Assembly (NCBI RefSeq): GCF_001187915.1
Contig: NZ_LGIU01000097.1
Coordinates: 1-64,000 of the forward strand
Direction: 5' to 3'
DNA from: Arthrobacter sp. RIT-PI-e
GTDB taxonomy: Bacteria; Actinomycetota; Actinomycetes; Actinomycetales; Micrococcaceae
DNA: 64,000 bases
Shown: positions 28,020-37,169 of the stretch, piece by piece
How the letters are laid out: every line of letters begins with the position of its first letter
How positions within the stretch are numbered: the first letter of the stretch is position 1
Position numbers and translations under genes: made by a program
Notes under the pieces: generated by a model
The model's input: only the letters and a program-made list of their open reading frames with translations
Databases searched by the model: none
Told to the model about the DNA's origin: nothing

Positions 28020-28505
28020 ATGAGCCCGGAGCGCACCCCCAGCATCCTCGTGGTCAACGGACCGAACCTGAACCTCCTCGGCACGCGGGAACCGGCCGTG
28101 TACGGCAGTGCCACGCTCGACGACGTCATCCGCCTCGCCACCGAGACGGCACGGGCGCACGGCTGCACCGTCACCGCGATGCAGTCCAACCACGAGGGCG
28201 TCATCATCGACGCCATCCACGCGGCACGCCCGGGGACGGACGCGATCGTCATCAACGCCGGCGCCCTCACCCACACCTCGATCGCGATCCGCGACGCGCT
28301 GGCCGCCGTCGCCCTCCCCGTGGTGGAGGTGCACATCAGCAACGTGCACCGGCGGGAAGAGTTCCGCCACGTCTCCTACATCTCCGGTGTGGCGGACGCG
28401 GTGATCGTGGGGGCCGGCATCGACGGCTACCGCCTCGCGGTGGACCATCTCGCATCGAGGCTCACGGCCGGAACCCCACCGCAGGGCGCATCCCCGGGAA
28501 AGTAG
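28020..28505 (+). CDS. aroQ: Type II 3-dehydroquinate dehydratase
   Basis: 161 residues. Removes water from 3-dehydroquinate to give 3-dehydroshikimate. Motifs in order: VVNGPNLNLLGTREPAVYG (with the flexible-lid arginine and catalytic tyrosine), MQSNHEGVIIDAIH, VINAGALTHTSIAIRDAL and VEVHISNVHRREEFRH, which holds the catalytic histidine. Length is normal for the dodecameric type II enzyme. It could serve aromatic synthesis or quinate use. Close linkage to the upstream MHS transporter and absence of other aro genes here slightly favours a catabolic or scavenging setting. Confidence 0.95.
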   Translation: MSPERTPSILVVNGPNLNLLGTREPAVYGSATLDDVIRLATETARAHGCTVTAMQSNHEGVIIDAIHAARPGTDAIVINAGALTHTSIAIRDALAAVALPVVEVHISNVHRREEFRHVSYISGVADAVIVGAGIDGYRLAVDHLASRLTAGTPPQGASPGK

Positions 28506-28560
28506 TACCCGAGCGCTCCGATGGGCGCCCGCACCCTCCCGGATAGGGCACCATGGTGCT

Positions 28561-30429
<1,869 letters not shown>

Positions 30430-30435
30430 GAGGTC

Positions 30436-31911
30436 TCACCAGCCGATTGCATCGAAGGCGTCCTGCAGCTTCCTGCCGCGCTGCGGGTCGAGGGACGCAA
30501 CCCAGGCGATCCGGCCGGCGAGGTGCTCGAGGAACCGGACCCGGCCACGGCGCTGCGACTCCGGCCCGTGCACGCGGCAGTTGTGGAGGATCGCCTTCAG
30601 GGCGTCGTATTCCTTCCGCGGTACGTTCGGATGGCGGTTCACGACGACGCCGGTGACCTGCTGACGCACGGAGGCACCGCGGATGCGCGTCTTCGGCGGA
30701 TTCACCCGGTGCCCCTCGGCGGTGACGATGCGCTCCACGCCACGGACGAAGGCGTGGGCACGGCGCGCGAGGGACGCGGGACCGCTGAACGCGAGATCGT
30801 CGGCGTAACGCGTGTAGGTGGCCCCGGCCGCCTCCGCCCAGCCCTCGAGCCGAGCATCGAGCCTGCGCAGGCTCAGGTTCGCGAGAGCGGGCGACGACGG
30901 CGCACCCTGGGGCAGGTGCGGTGCCCGCAGCGCCTGCGTGAGCCGGGAGCGCTCCTCCGGCGTCCCGCCGTCGGGCATGGCGCGCAGCACCCGCTCGGGA
31001 ACCGCGTGGGTGCATAGGCCGGTCAGCGTATGTGCCACGGCCTCCGGGTACCCCGCCCGCCGGAGTACTCCGAAGATCCGCCCCGGGGGCACGCTGGCGA
31101 AGAAGGAGACGAGGTCGAGCGCGATCACGACGTCGGACCCCGTGTGCGCGGCCGCGTGCGTGCGGGCGCTGCGGCCCGGGACGAACCCGTGGGCGGCACC
31201 GTGCAGCGGCAGGGGCGTGAGGATCCGGTCCAGCACCCTGCGCTGGACGGTGCGGAGCCTGATCCCCGGGATCTCCAGGAGGCGCGGGGTACGTCCTGGA
31301 CGGACCTGCCACGCGTGGCGGTAGTGCCGGAGCGCGGGCTGCGGGGTGCGCTGGTTCCAGGACCGCGTGTCGGCGAACCAGTCCAGCTCCCCCGGGGTCA
31401 GCCGAAGTTCCCGCGCGAGCTCCCCGAGGTCGTGGGTGTCCGCCGGCGCGTCCTCGAGGAGGAAGTGGGACGGAGCGAGCGGGGTCCCCGCGGCTGCGGC
31501 CCTGGCGACGGCCTCCTCGAAAGCGGGCGCGCGCTCGATCCAGGCGGCGAGCTCGCGCGGAGCACCGGCCGGACGTCGGGGGTGGCCGGAGAGCACCGTG
31601 CGGACCAGCGGACCGAGCCAGCGCCGTCGTGCTCCCAGGAGGTCCGCCCCGGCCGCGAGGAGGTCCTCGCGCTGCCAGGTCGGTGCGTCGAGGAAGGCCC
31701 GCGCCAGCAGGCGGGCCATCCCCGGCCCACCCGGGGCAGGACGGCGACGGAGTATGAGTGCTGCAGGTGAGACGTCGGAGAGCCGCGGTGTCCTCGGCGA
31801 TGGTGACGCCGTCGATGTCACCGGAGCGGGGCGCGGAGGATGCGGCGCCGCCGCGTCGGGAGCGTCGTCGCCGGGGCGAGGTGCGCCGGGGCGAGGTGCG
31901 GGGCTGCTCAT
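30436..31911 (-). CDS. Retron reverse transcriptase
   Basis: 491 residues from ATG 31911, with a GGGGGAG ribosome site. Residues 1-45 are Pro/Ala-rich. Residues about 55-180 form a helical extension ending LTPGELDWFADTRSWNQR, a retron-type N-terminal element. The polymerase core follows: RLLEIPGIRLRTVQRRVLDRIL, HGFVPGRS, the first catalytic aspartate D266 in VIALDLVSFFAS, QGAPSSPALAN (335-345) and the YADD box at 369-372 (YTRYADDLAFSG). Two retron hallmarks are present: VTG at 419-421 and a variant NAxxH seen as HAAAH at 252-256. A candidate msr-msd RNA lies 51 bases upstream. Length and extension recall the myxobacterial Mx162 enzyme. No fused effector domain is evident. Confidence 0.93.
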   Translation of the reverse strand: MSSPAPRPGAPRPGDDAPDAAAPHPPRPAPVTSTASPSPRTPRLSDVSPAALILRRRPAPGGPGMARLLARAFLDAPTWQREDLLAAGADLLGARRRWLGPLVRTVLSGHPRRPAGAPRELAAWIERAPAFEEAVARAAAAGTPLAPSHFLLEDAPADTHDLGELARELRLTPGELDWFADTRSWNQRTPQPALRHYRHAWQVRPGRTPRLLEIPGIRLRTVQRRVLDRILTPLPLHGAAHGFVPGRSARTHAAAHTGSDVVIALDLVSFFASVPPGRIFGVLRRAGYPEAVAHTLTGLCTHAVPERVLRAMPDGGTPEERSRLTQALRAPHLPQGAPSSPALANLSLRRLDARLEGWAEAAGATYTRYADDLAFSGPASLARRAHAFVRGVERIVTAEGHRVNPPKTRIRGASVRQQVTGVVVNRHPNVPRKEYDALKAILHNCRVHGPESQRRGRVRFLEHLAGRIAWVASLDPQRGRKLQDAFDAIGW

Positions 31912-31962
31912 CGGCTCCCCCTGGACCTCGTGGACGGTTGGGCAACCTGGGTGGCTGCTGGG

Positions 31963-31976
31963 CGGATCCCGGCCGA
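31963..31976 (-). repeat. Retron a2 repeat
   Basis: CGGATCCCGGCCGA on the plus strand, the exact reverse complement of 32104-32117. It would pair with a1 in the transcript and expose the 3' end from which reverse transcription starts. It ends 51 bases before the reverse transcriptase ATG. Confidence 0.8.
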
Positions 31977-31990
31977 CCTGTCCTGCTGTT

Positions 31991-32027
31991 CGGGCACTGT
32001 GCTGCGCGGAGCGCAGTCAGGTGCCCG
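31991..32027 (-). other. Long interrupted hairpin, probable msd stem
   Basis: CGGGCAC and GTGCCCG (7 bp) enclose a symmetric 4x4 internal loop, then CTGCGC and GCGCAG (6 bp) with a 3-base loop, 37 bases in all. A long stem with an internal mismatch is typical of the DNA part of msDNA. Confidence 0.75.
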
Positions 32028-32103
32028 AGGCGCCCTGTGCTGGTCGATCTGCGTGCCCCGGGGTAGCCCCGGAGAGGAACGCGCACCGCGTGCGTGCTCC
32101 GCC

Positions 32104-32117
32104 TCGGCCGGGATCCG
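32104..32117 (-). repeat. Retron a1 repeat
   Basis: TCGGCCGGGATCCG on the plus strand, perfectly complementary to the a2 repeat 127 bases away. Chance occurrence of a perfect 14-bp inverted pair at exactly these positions is unlikely even in GC-rich DNA. Confidence 0.8.
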
Positions 32118-32125
32118 TTCACGTC

Positions 32126-32155
32126 ACCCTAGCAAGGTGCACCCTCACAGGTCAC
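32126..32155 (-). promoter_or_regulatory. Probable retron promoter
   Basis: On the minus strand GTGACC (32155-32150) and TAGGGT (32131-32126), separated by 18 bases, resemble actinobacterial -35 and -10 elements (TANNNT type). A start site about seven bases downstream falls near 32119, two bases before a1, just where a retron transcript should begin. Confidence 0.5.
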
Positions 32156-32231
32156 CGGGCGCCGCCCATGGGACAGGCACGGGCGCAGCCGTGCTGCAGA
32201 TCCTCGGTGGCGTCCATGACGGTTCGGGTAC

Positions 32232-32250
32232 GTGATCGGTCCTCGATCAC
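32232..32250. promoter_or_regulatory. Perfect dyad between retron and lipoprotein gene
   Basis: GTGATCG-GTCCT-CGATCAC: 7-bp perfect arms, 5-base spacer. It lies in the divergent gap, about 110 bases upstream of the lipoprotein start and about 115 from the retron a1 repeat, and may be an operator for either unit. A second weaker hairpin (GCACGG/CCGTGC) is at 32177-32194. Confidence 0.3.
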
Positions 32251-32358
32251 CCGGCGCAGCCGTTCACGGGTAACGTCCAGGTGAGGGGGACGGAGCGGCG
32301 CAGGATCGTGTCCGGGATCCCCCGGCGTCCCACCCCTTCTCCCCGAGGAACACCATCC

Positions 32359-33045
32359 GTGCGCAGCCTTCCGACACTCATAGCCCTCAGCGCCGCCAGC
32401 GTGGTCCTCGCGGGCTGCTCCACCACCGCGGTGGGTTCCCCGGAGCCCGATGCCTCCGCATCCTCCTCCGTGACGGCGTCGCCGTCCTCGACCCCGGCAC
32501 CCCCGACGGCGTCGCCCTCCACCGCTGCGCCGTCCTCCACCCCGGCAGCGCCGTCGACCACGCCGTCGACCACACCGCCCGGTACCCCCGTCCCGACGGC
32601 ACCGGCCGAGAGCGTGCCCGGAACCGTCGAGCCCGCCCCGGCGCCCCCGGCCCCGGTGTCACCCCCCGCCCTGCAGCCCGAAGCTCCCGAGAGTTCCGTC
32701 CCGCCGGCACCCGCGGCGGAGTTCGCCGTCACTCCCGGCCAGGAATGGGGCGAGGTCACCATCTCCGTCCCGCAGGAAGCCTCCATCAGGGTCGACGGCA
32801 GCGGGTACCAGCCCGGGCAGGAGGTCACTCTCATCCTCGGGATCTACCAGAGCGACGGATCGGTGATGGATGATTAGATCGTCAATGCCGATGCCGCCGG
32901 GAACTACAGCACCGTGATCACCCTCCCCGCCGATCTCGAGCCGAGGACGTACGGCCTCCTGGTCATCATCTCGGACGGGAGGATGGGCGGGCCGGAGTTC
33001 GAGGCGTCGAAGCGCTCCGTGGTCATCGAGGTCGTCGCGCCCTAG
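32359..33045 (+). pseudogene. Secreted lipoprotein gene interrupted by an in-frame TAG
   Basis: From GTG 32359 the product begins VRSLPTLIALSAASVVLAGC, a clear lipoprotein signal with lipobox LAGC (C20). A Pro/Ser/Thr/Ala-rich spacer of about 100 residues and a beta-rich domain (VTPGQEWGEVTISVPQEA, YQPGQEVTLILGIYQSDG) follow. Reading stops at TAG 32875-32877, yet the same frame continues without a break in clearly protein-like sequence (IVNADAAGNYSTVITLPADL, RTYGLLVIISDGRMGG, KRSVVIEVVAP) to a second stop at 33043. The domain resembles Ig-like or bacterial surface-adhesion repeats. One base change (CAG or GAG to TAG) accounts for it. Function unknown. Confidence 0.75.
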
Positions 33046-33160
33046 CTGCACCGTGGCCGCGCATCACGGATCCGCCGTCGGGCCCTACGTCCGACGGCGG
33101 CCGAGGGGTTCAAGAGTGACGTGCAGGGGAGAACGGCGTCACCTCCACCCCACCCATGAC

Positions 33161-33198
33161 GGAAGCGGCCATCCCCGTCACCGGGGATGGCCGCTTTC
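33161..33198 (-). terminator. Intrinsic terminator after the peptide permease operon
   Basis: Perfect 15-bp stem AAGCGGCCATCCCCG (33163-33177) with 33082-complement at 33182-33196, 4-base loop, extended by one wobble and one G-C pair. It lies 16 bases past the dppC stop and would also stop transcription coming from the lipoprotein gene. Confidence 0.75.
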
Positions 33199-33213
33199 GT
33201 GCCCTACAGAGGA

Positions 33214-34155
33214 CTACTTGCGGCGCGTCTTCGGATCCAGCGCCTCGCGGAGGGACTCACCGAGCAGGGTGAAGCCGAGCGCCGTGATCGCGATGCATGC
33301 TCCCGGCAGGAAAGCGAGCTGCGGGGCGATGGCGAGCTCGGACTGCGCGTAGGTGAGCATGCGCCCCCACTCGGCGGTCTGGGGCAGCCCTCCACCGAGG
33401 CCGAGGAAGGACAGCGCAGCGGCGTCGATCACGGCGGTCGCGAGCGGCAGGGGGGCCTGCACGATCACGGGGCCCATACTGTTGGGGAGCGGGTGGCTCA
33501 TGGTGATCGTCCTGCGGCTGAGCCCCAGGGTCTGGGCGGCCAGGATGTAGTCCGCCCCCCGCTGGGACAGCATGGAGGACCGCAGGAGCCGCGCGAAGAT
33601 GGGGACCTGCGACACACCGATGGCGATCATGATGGCGTACGCGTTCTGACCGAGTACGGCGGCGATGCTGACCGCGAGGAGCAGGTTGGGGACGGAGAGC
33701 AGGATGTCCACGAACCGCATGATGACGTTGTCCACCCAGCCGCCCAGCCCACCGGCCAGGACGCCGAGCAGCATGCCACCCGCCAGCCCCAGGGCCGTGG
33801 AGATGACGCCGATCAGCAGGGACGCCTGGGCGCCCCAGATGAGCTTGCTGAGCACGTCCCCGCCGAAGCGGTCCAGCCCCAGCGGGAAGCCGTCGAGCTC
33901 CCCGGGGCCCGGGATGGTGGTGGGGGTGATGGAGGTGCGCCCGGGGAGGTCGTTGCCGCCGTAGGGCGCGAGGAGCGGGGCGAGGATCGCGACGAGCAGG
34001 AAGACGCCGATGATGACGGCGCCGGCGATGGCCGCGGGATTCCTCCGCAGCCGCAGGAAGGCGTCCCGCCAGAGCCCGGTACCTCGGCCGGAATCGATGG
34101 CGGGGTCGTTCGGCGCGGCGGAGCCGCCGGCGGCGGGGGGCAGGATGGTACTCAT
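33214..34155 (-). CDS. dppC: Peptide/nickel ABC transporter permease, DppC-like
   Basis: 313 residues from ATG 34155, sharing ATGA with the dppB stop. Inner-membrane permease with an N-terminal OppC_N helix (RRNPAAIAGAVIIGVFLLVAILAPLLAPYG) and the periplasmic PLGLDRFGGDVLSKLIWGAQASL sequence typical of DppC/OppC. About five further helices follow. The EAA loop is QRGADYILAAQTLGLSRRTITMSHPLPNSMGPVIV, contacting the ATPase. The DALDPKTRRK-type tail (REALDPKTRRK) is standard. It should pair with DppB and be powered by the fused ATPase at 28561-30429. Confidence 0.92.
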   Translation of the reverse strand: MSTILPPAAGGSAAPNDPAIDSGRGTGLWRDAFLRLRRNPAAIAGAVIIGVFLLVAILAPLLAPYGGNDLPGRTSITPTTIPGPGELDGFPLGLDRFGGDVLSKLIWGAQASLLIGVISTALGLAGGMLLGVLAGGLGGWVDNVIMRFVDILLSVPNLLLAVSIAAVLGQNAYAIMIAIGVSQVPIFARLLRSSMLSQRGADYILAAQTLGLSRRTITMSHPLPNSMGPVIVQAPLPLATAVIDAAALSFLGLGGGLPQTAEWGRMLTYAQSELAIAPQLAFLPGACIAITALGFTLLGESLREALDPKTRRK

Positions 34156-35156
34156 TGCACACGCACCCTCGGGTCGATGACGGAGTAGGACAGGTCCACG
34201 ATCAGGTTGATCAGGGCGTAGAGGATGGCGATGAAGATGATGAAGCCCTGGAGCACGGGGTAGTCCAGCCCGAAGATCGCGTCCCGCAGGAACCGGCCGA
34301 TCCCGTTGAAGGCGAAGACCGTCTCCGTGAGCACCGCACCCGAGATCAGCAGACCCAGCTGGAGGCCGATGGTGGTGACCACGGGGAGCATCGCGTTCCG
34401 CAGGATGAAACTCCCCCGGATGGTGCGCTCCATGAGGCCCTTGGCACGGGCGGTGCGTACGTAGTCGGCGTTCTGCACCTCGAGCACGGAGGCCCGGGTG
34501 ATGCGCACGATGATCGCCAGCGGGATGGTGCCGAGGGCGATCCCGGGGAGGATCAGGTGCTGCAGGGCGTCCCACGCGGCGTCGTACTCACCCGTGAGCA
34601 CGCCGTCCAGCACGTAGAACTGGGTGTAGTGCGTCGCGTCGATCCTCGGGTTCTGCCGCCCGTCCGGCGGGAGCAGCGACCATTGGATGGCGAAGAGGTA
34701 CTTGAGGATGAAGGCGAGGAAGAAGACGGGGACCGTGATGCCGATCAGGCTCAGCACCACGGAACCGTGGTCCAGGATCCGGCCGTAGTGACGCGCGGCG
34801 AGGTACCCCAGCGGGATGCCGATGCCGATGGCGAAGATCAGGGCCACGATGGTGAGTTCCATGGTGGCCGGGAACCGGGTGGCGAACTCCTCGAGCACGG
34901 GGCGTCCGGTGTTGATGGAGACGCCGAAGTCACCGCGCAGCAACCGGCCCATGTAGGTGAGGTACTGCACGGGGAGCGGGCGGTCGAACCCGTAGAGCTC
35001 GTTGACTCGGGCCACCGCCTCGGGCGTGGCCTTCTCCCCCAGCAGGGCCGTGGCCGGGCCGCCGGGAAGACTGCGGACCCAGAGGAACAGCAGGATGGAC
35101 AGGCCGAAGAGGGTGGGGATGAGCAGCGCTATCCGCTTGCCGATGACGCGTAACAC
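34152..35156 (-). CDS. dppB: Peptide/nickel ABC transporter permease, DppB-like
   Basis: 334 residues from GTG 35156 with GGAAGGA upstream. Begins VIGKRIALLIPTLFGLSILLFLWVRSLPGGPATALLG, the DppB/OppB signature, then PLPVQYLTYMGRLLRGDFGVSINTGRPV in the periplasmic loop. Six hydrophobic helices and the EAA loop NADYVRTARAKGLMERTIRGSFILRNAMLPVVT are present. An unusual insertion (QWSLLPPDGRQNPRIDATHYTQFYVLDGVLTGEYDAAWD) is a periplasmic loop seen in this subfamily. A stable hairpin separates it from the binding-protein gene upstream. Confidence 0.92.
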   Translation of the reverse strand: MLRVIGKRIALLIPTLFGLSILLFLWVRSLPGGPATALLGEKATPEAVARVNELYGFDRPLPVQYLTYMGRLLRGDFGVSINTGRPVLEEFATRFPATMELTIVALIFAIGIGIPLGYLAARHYGRILDHGSVVLSLIGITVPVFFLAFILKYLFAIQWSLLPPDGRQNPRIDATHYTQFYVLDGVLTGEYDAAWDALQHLILPGIALGTIPLAIIVRITRASVLEVQNADYVRTARAKGLMERTIRGSFILRNAMLPVVTTIGLQLGLLISGAVLTETVFAFNGIGRFLRDAIFGLDYPVLQGFIIFIAILYALINLIVDLSYSVIDPRVRVQ

Positions 35157-35212
35157 GGGTAGTCCTTCCGGATGGTCCGGCGATCACCGGACAGATGTAG
35201 TACAGCACGCCA

Positions 35213-35242
35213 GGAGCCGGCCCCCGGGTGGGGGCCGGCTCC
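35213..35242 (-). terminator. Intercistronic hairpin between dppA and dppB
   Basis: Perfect 13-bp stem GGAGCCGGCCCCC with its complement and a 4-base loop, in the 104-base gap after the binding-protein stop. Such hairpins partly terminate or protect the upstream message, so that the binding protein is made in excess over the permease. Confidence 0.6.
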
Positions 35243-35260
35243 ATCGGTTCTGCGGCGCTG

Positions 35261-36955
35261 TTACTCGCTCAGCTCGATCTCGGAGAAGACCTCGTCGCTG
35301 ACGGGGCTCGCCGGGTAGGAGGTGACGCGCGGTGCGAAGGCCAGCGAGGGGGCCGGGTGGGCCAGCGGGATGGCCGGGTTGAACTCGGCGATCTGCTCGT
35401 TGATGTCCTTGTACAGCTCCGTCTGCTCGCCGCGGTCGCTGGTCCCGCGGGCCTCGTCCAGGGCCGCGAACAGCTCGGGGTTGTCGAAACCGAACTCCGG
35501 CTTCTCCCGTCCGAAGAAGACGCCGATGAAGTTGTCGGTGTCGTTGTAGTCGCCGGTCCACCCGAGCAGGTGGAGACCGTGGTCGGCGGTGCCCTGGACC
35601 TGGTTCAGGTAGTCGGGCGACCACGCGGCGGGAGCCGGGTTGACCCGGATACCCACGTCGCTGAGCTGCGCCTGCAGGTTGGTGAAGACCTGCTCCGGCG
35701 TGGGCATGTACGGACGGGAGACGTTCGTGGGGTAGTTGAAGGTGATCTCGAAGCCGTCGGGGTACCCCGCCTCGGTGAGGAGCTCGCGCGCGCGCTCCGG
35801 GTCGAAGTCGTACGTGGTGACGTCCTCGTTGTAGCCGTCGACCACCGGCGGGATGAACTGCGAGGCCACCTCGGTACCCTCGGGCAGGGTCTGCGAGACC
35901 AGGGCCTCCTTGTCGATCGCGTGGGCGATGGCCTCACGCACCAGGGGGTCCTGCAGCTCGGGGATCTGCTGGTTCATGCCGAGGTACAGGATGGTGAACG
36001 GGTCGCGCGGGACGATGTTGTACCCGGCATCCTTGAGGGACTGCGTGTCCGCCGGCGCCACGAGGTCGTAGCCGTCGATCGTGCCGGCCTCGAGGGCCTG
36101 GCGGCGTGCCTGGGGGTCGTCGATGATCCGGAACGTCACGTCGCTGATCTGACCCTGCTCACCCCAGTAGTCCGGGTAGGCGGAGAGCTGCAGCTGCTCA
36201 CCCACGGACCAGGAGTCGAACGTGAACGGCCCCGTACCCACCGGGTTGCCCAGGGCGTACTCGCTGAGCGAGGGGGTGTCCTCGGTGCCGCCGATCTCGT
36301 CCGCGGAGAACTCCTCCAGCGCGGTGGGGCTCTGCATGGCGAAGGCGGGCAGGGAGAGCGCCGCGATGAAGCCGGCGAACGGCTGCGCGAGGTTGATGGT
36401 GGCCTCGTTGTCGCCGGAGGCCTCGCAGGACTCGTAGACGGCGTCCTCGGGGCTGTCCGCGAAGCCGCGGAACAGCGAGTTGTAGTAGTAGGAGACCGTC
36501 TCCGCCTGCTGGATGCCGGTCCAGTTGTACCAACGGTCGAAGTTGTAGCAGACCGCCTCGGCGTCGAACGGGGTGCCGTCGTGGAAGGTGACCCCCTCCT
36601 TGAGCTGGAAGACCGTGGACAGTCCGTCCTCGGAGGTCTCCCACGACTCCGCGAGCAGCGGCGCCGGGTTGGCCGTACCGGGCTCCACACCCACCAGGCC
36701 CTCGAAGATCTGCCGGCTGACGCGGAAGGACTCGCCGTCGCTGGCGAAGGCGGGGTCGAGCGACTTCGGGTCCGAGGAGGCCGCGAAGACGAAGCTGGAG
36801 TCCACGGTGGACTCGCCCTCCGCGCCCGTGTTCTCCTCGCGCTCGCTCTGCACGCAGCCGCTCAGCAGAAGTGCTGCGATGGACATTCCTGCCGTGAGGG
36901 CGGCGCGTTTGCGCACAGAACCTGCGCCCTGCACTGCGGTGCCTCGGTTGGACAT
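35261..36955 (-). CDS. dppA: Peptide-binding lipoprotein of an ABC importer (SBP family 5)
   Basis: 564 residues from ATG 36955 (AGGGAG five bases upstream; ATG 36958 is possible). Basic head, then TAGMSIAALLLSGCVQ, a lipobox with C34 at the anchor. SBP_bac_5 motifs: LDPAFASDGESFRVSRQIFEGLVGVEPG, WETSEDGLSTVFQLKEGVTFHDGTPFDAEAVCYNFDRW, the cluster signature of family 5, and LLGWTGDYNDTDNFIGVFFG near the C-terminus. Two cysteines (VCYNF, ESCEAS) may form a disulfide. It binds peptides or similar solutes outside the membrane and delivers them to DppBC. First gene of the operon. Confidence 0.93.
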   Translation of the reverse strand: MSNRGTAVQGAGSVRKRAALTAGMSIAALLLSGCVQSEREENTGAEGESTVDSSFVFAASSDPKSLDPAFASDGESFRVSRQIFEGLVGVEPGTANPAPLLAESWETSEDGLSTVFQLKEGVTFHDGTPFDAEAVCYNFDRWYNWTGIQQAETVSYYYNSLFRGFADSPEDAVYESCEASGDNEATINLAQPFAGFIAALSLPAFAMQSPTALEEFSADEIGGTEDTPSLSEYALGNPVGTGPFTFDSWSVGEQLQLSAYPDYWGEQGQISDVTFRIIDDPQARRQALEAGTIDGYDLVAPADTQSLKDAGYNIVPRDPFTILYLGMNQQIPELQDPLVREAIAHAIDKEALVSQTLPEGTEVASQFIPPVVDGYNEDVTTYDFDPERARELLTEAGYPDGFEITFNYPTNVSRPYMPTPEQVFTNLQAQLSDVGIRVNPAPAAWSPDYLNQVQGTADHGLHLLGWTGDYNDTDNFIGVFFGREKPEFGFDNPELFAALDEARGTSDRGEQTELYKDINEQIAEFNPAIPLAHPAPSLAFAPRVTSYPASPVSDEVFSEIELSE

Positions 36956-37169
36956 CATTACTCCCTGGTCAACGAGTGAATTCTGGCGGACGAACCGCTC
37001 TCCATGGGGTACCGCGCAAGGCAGCTCCACCATGTTCCGTGTGATGAGCGTAACTTCCGCCAGAAGCCACTTCGTTACTTTTGGGGCCAGGATGGTTACG
37101 ATTTGGTCTCGAGAGTCTTCCGCCGGGCAGTTGTCACCTCCCGGAAACGTCGGTGTAACAGGGGGATCG

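Larger units (their letters stand above)
31963..32117 (-). ncRNA. msr-msd: Candidate retron msr-msd RNA
   Basis: Read on the minus strand (5' end 32117), directly upstream of the reverse transcriptase gene. A perfect 14-bp inverted repeat closes the element: a1 at 32117-32104 and a2 at 31976-31963. Inside, the msr part shows hairpins at 32094-32082 (5-bp stem CGCAC/GTGCG, loop GCG) and 32072-32058 (6-bp stem CCGGGG/CCCCGG, loop CTA). The msd part shows a long hairpin at 32027-31991. Just after a1 comes GGCGGAGC; an AGC at 32098-32096 could hold the priming guanosine, but this is a guess. Order (a1-msr-msd-a2-RT), strand and size fit the classical retron plan. Confidence 0.8.

Noticed and set aside
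30436-31911. Reverse transcriptase as a group II intron or DGR enzyme
   Set aside because: No maturase/HNH part, no intron RNA domains, and no template-variable repeat pair or accessory Avd-like gene; VTG and the N-terminal element point to retrons.
31963-32117. a1/a2 repeat as a simple terminator or IS end
   Set aside because: Arms are 127 bases apart, no transposase or target duplication is present, and position before the reverse transcriptase with nested hairpins fits a retron better.
35213-35242. Hairpin between dppA and dppB as a riboswitch
   Set aside because: A single perfect stem-loop with no aptamer-like conserved parts; an intercistronic hairpin is the simpler call.
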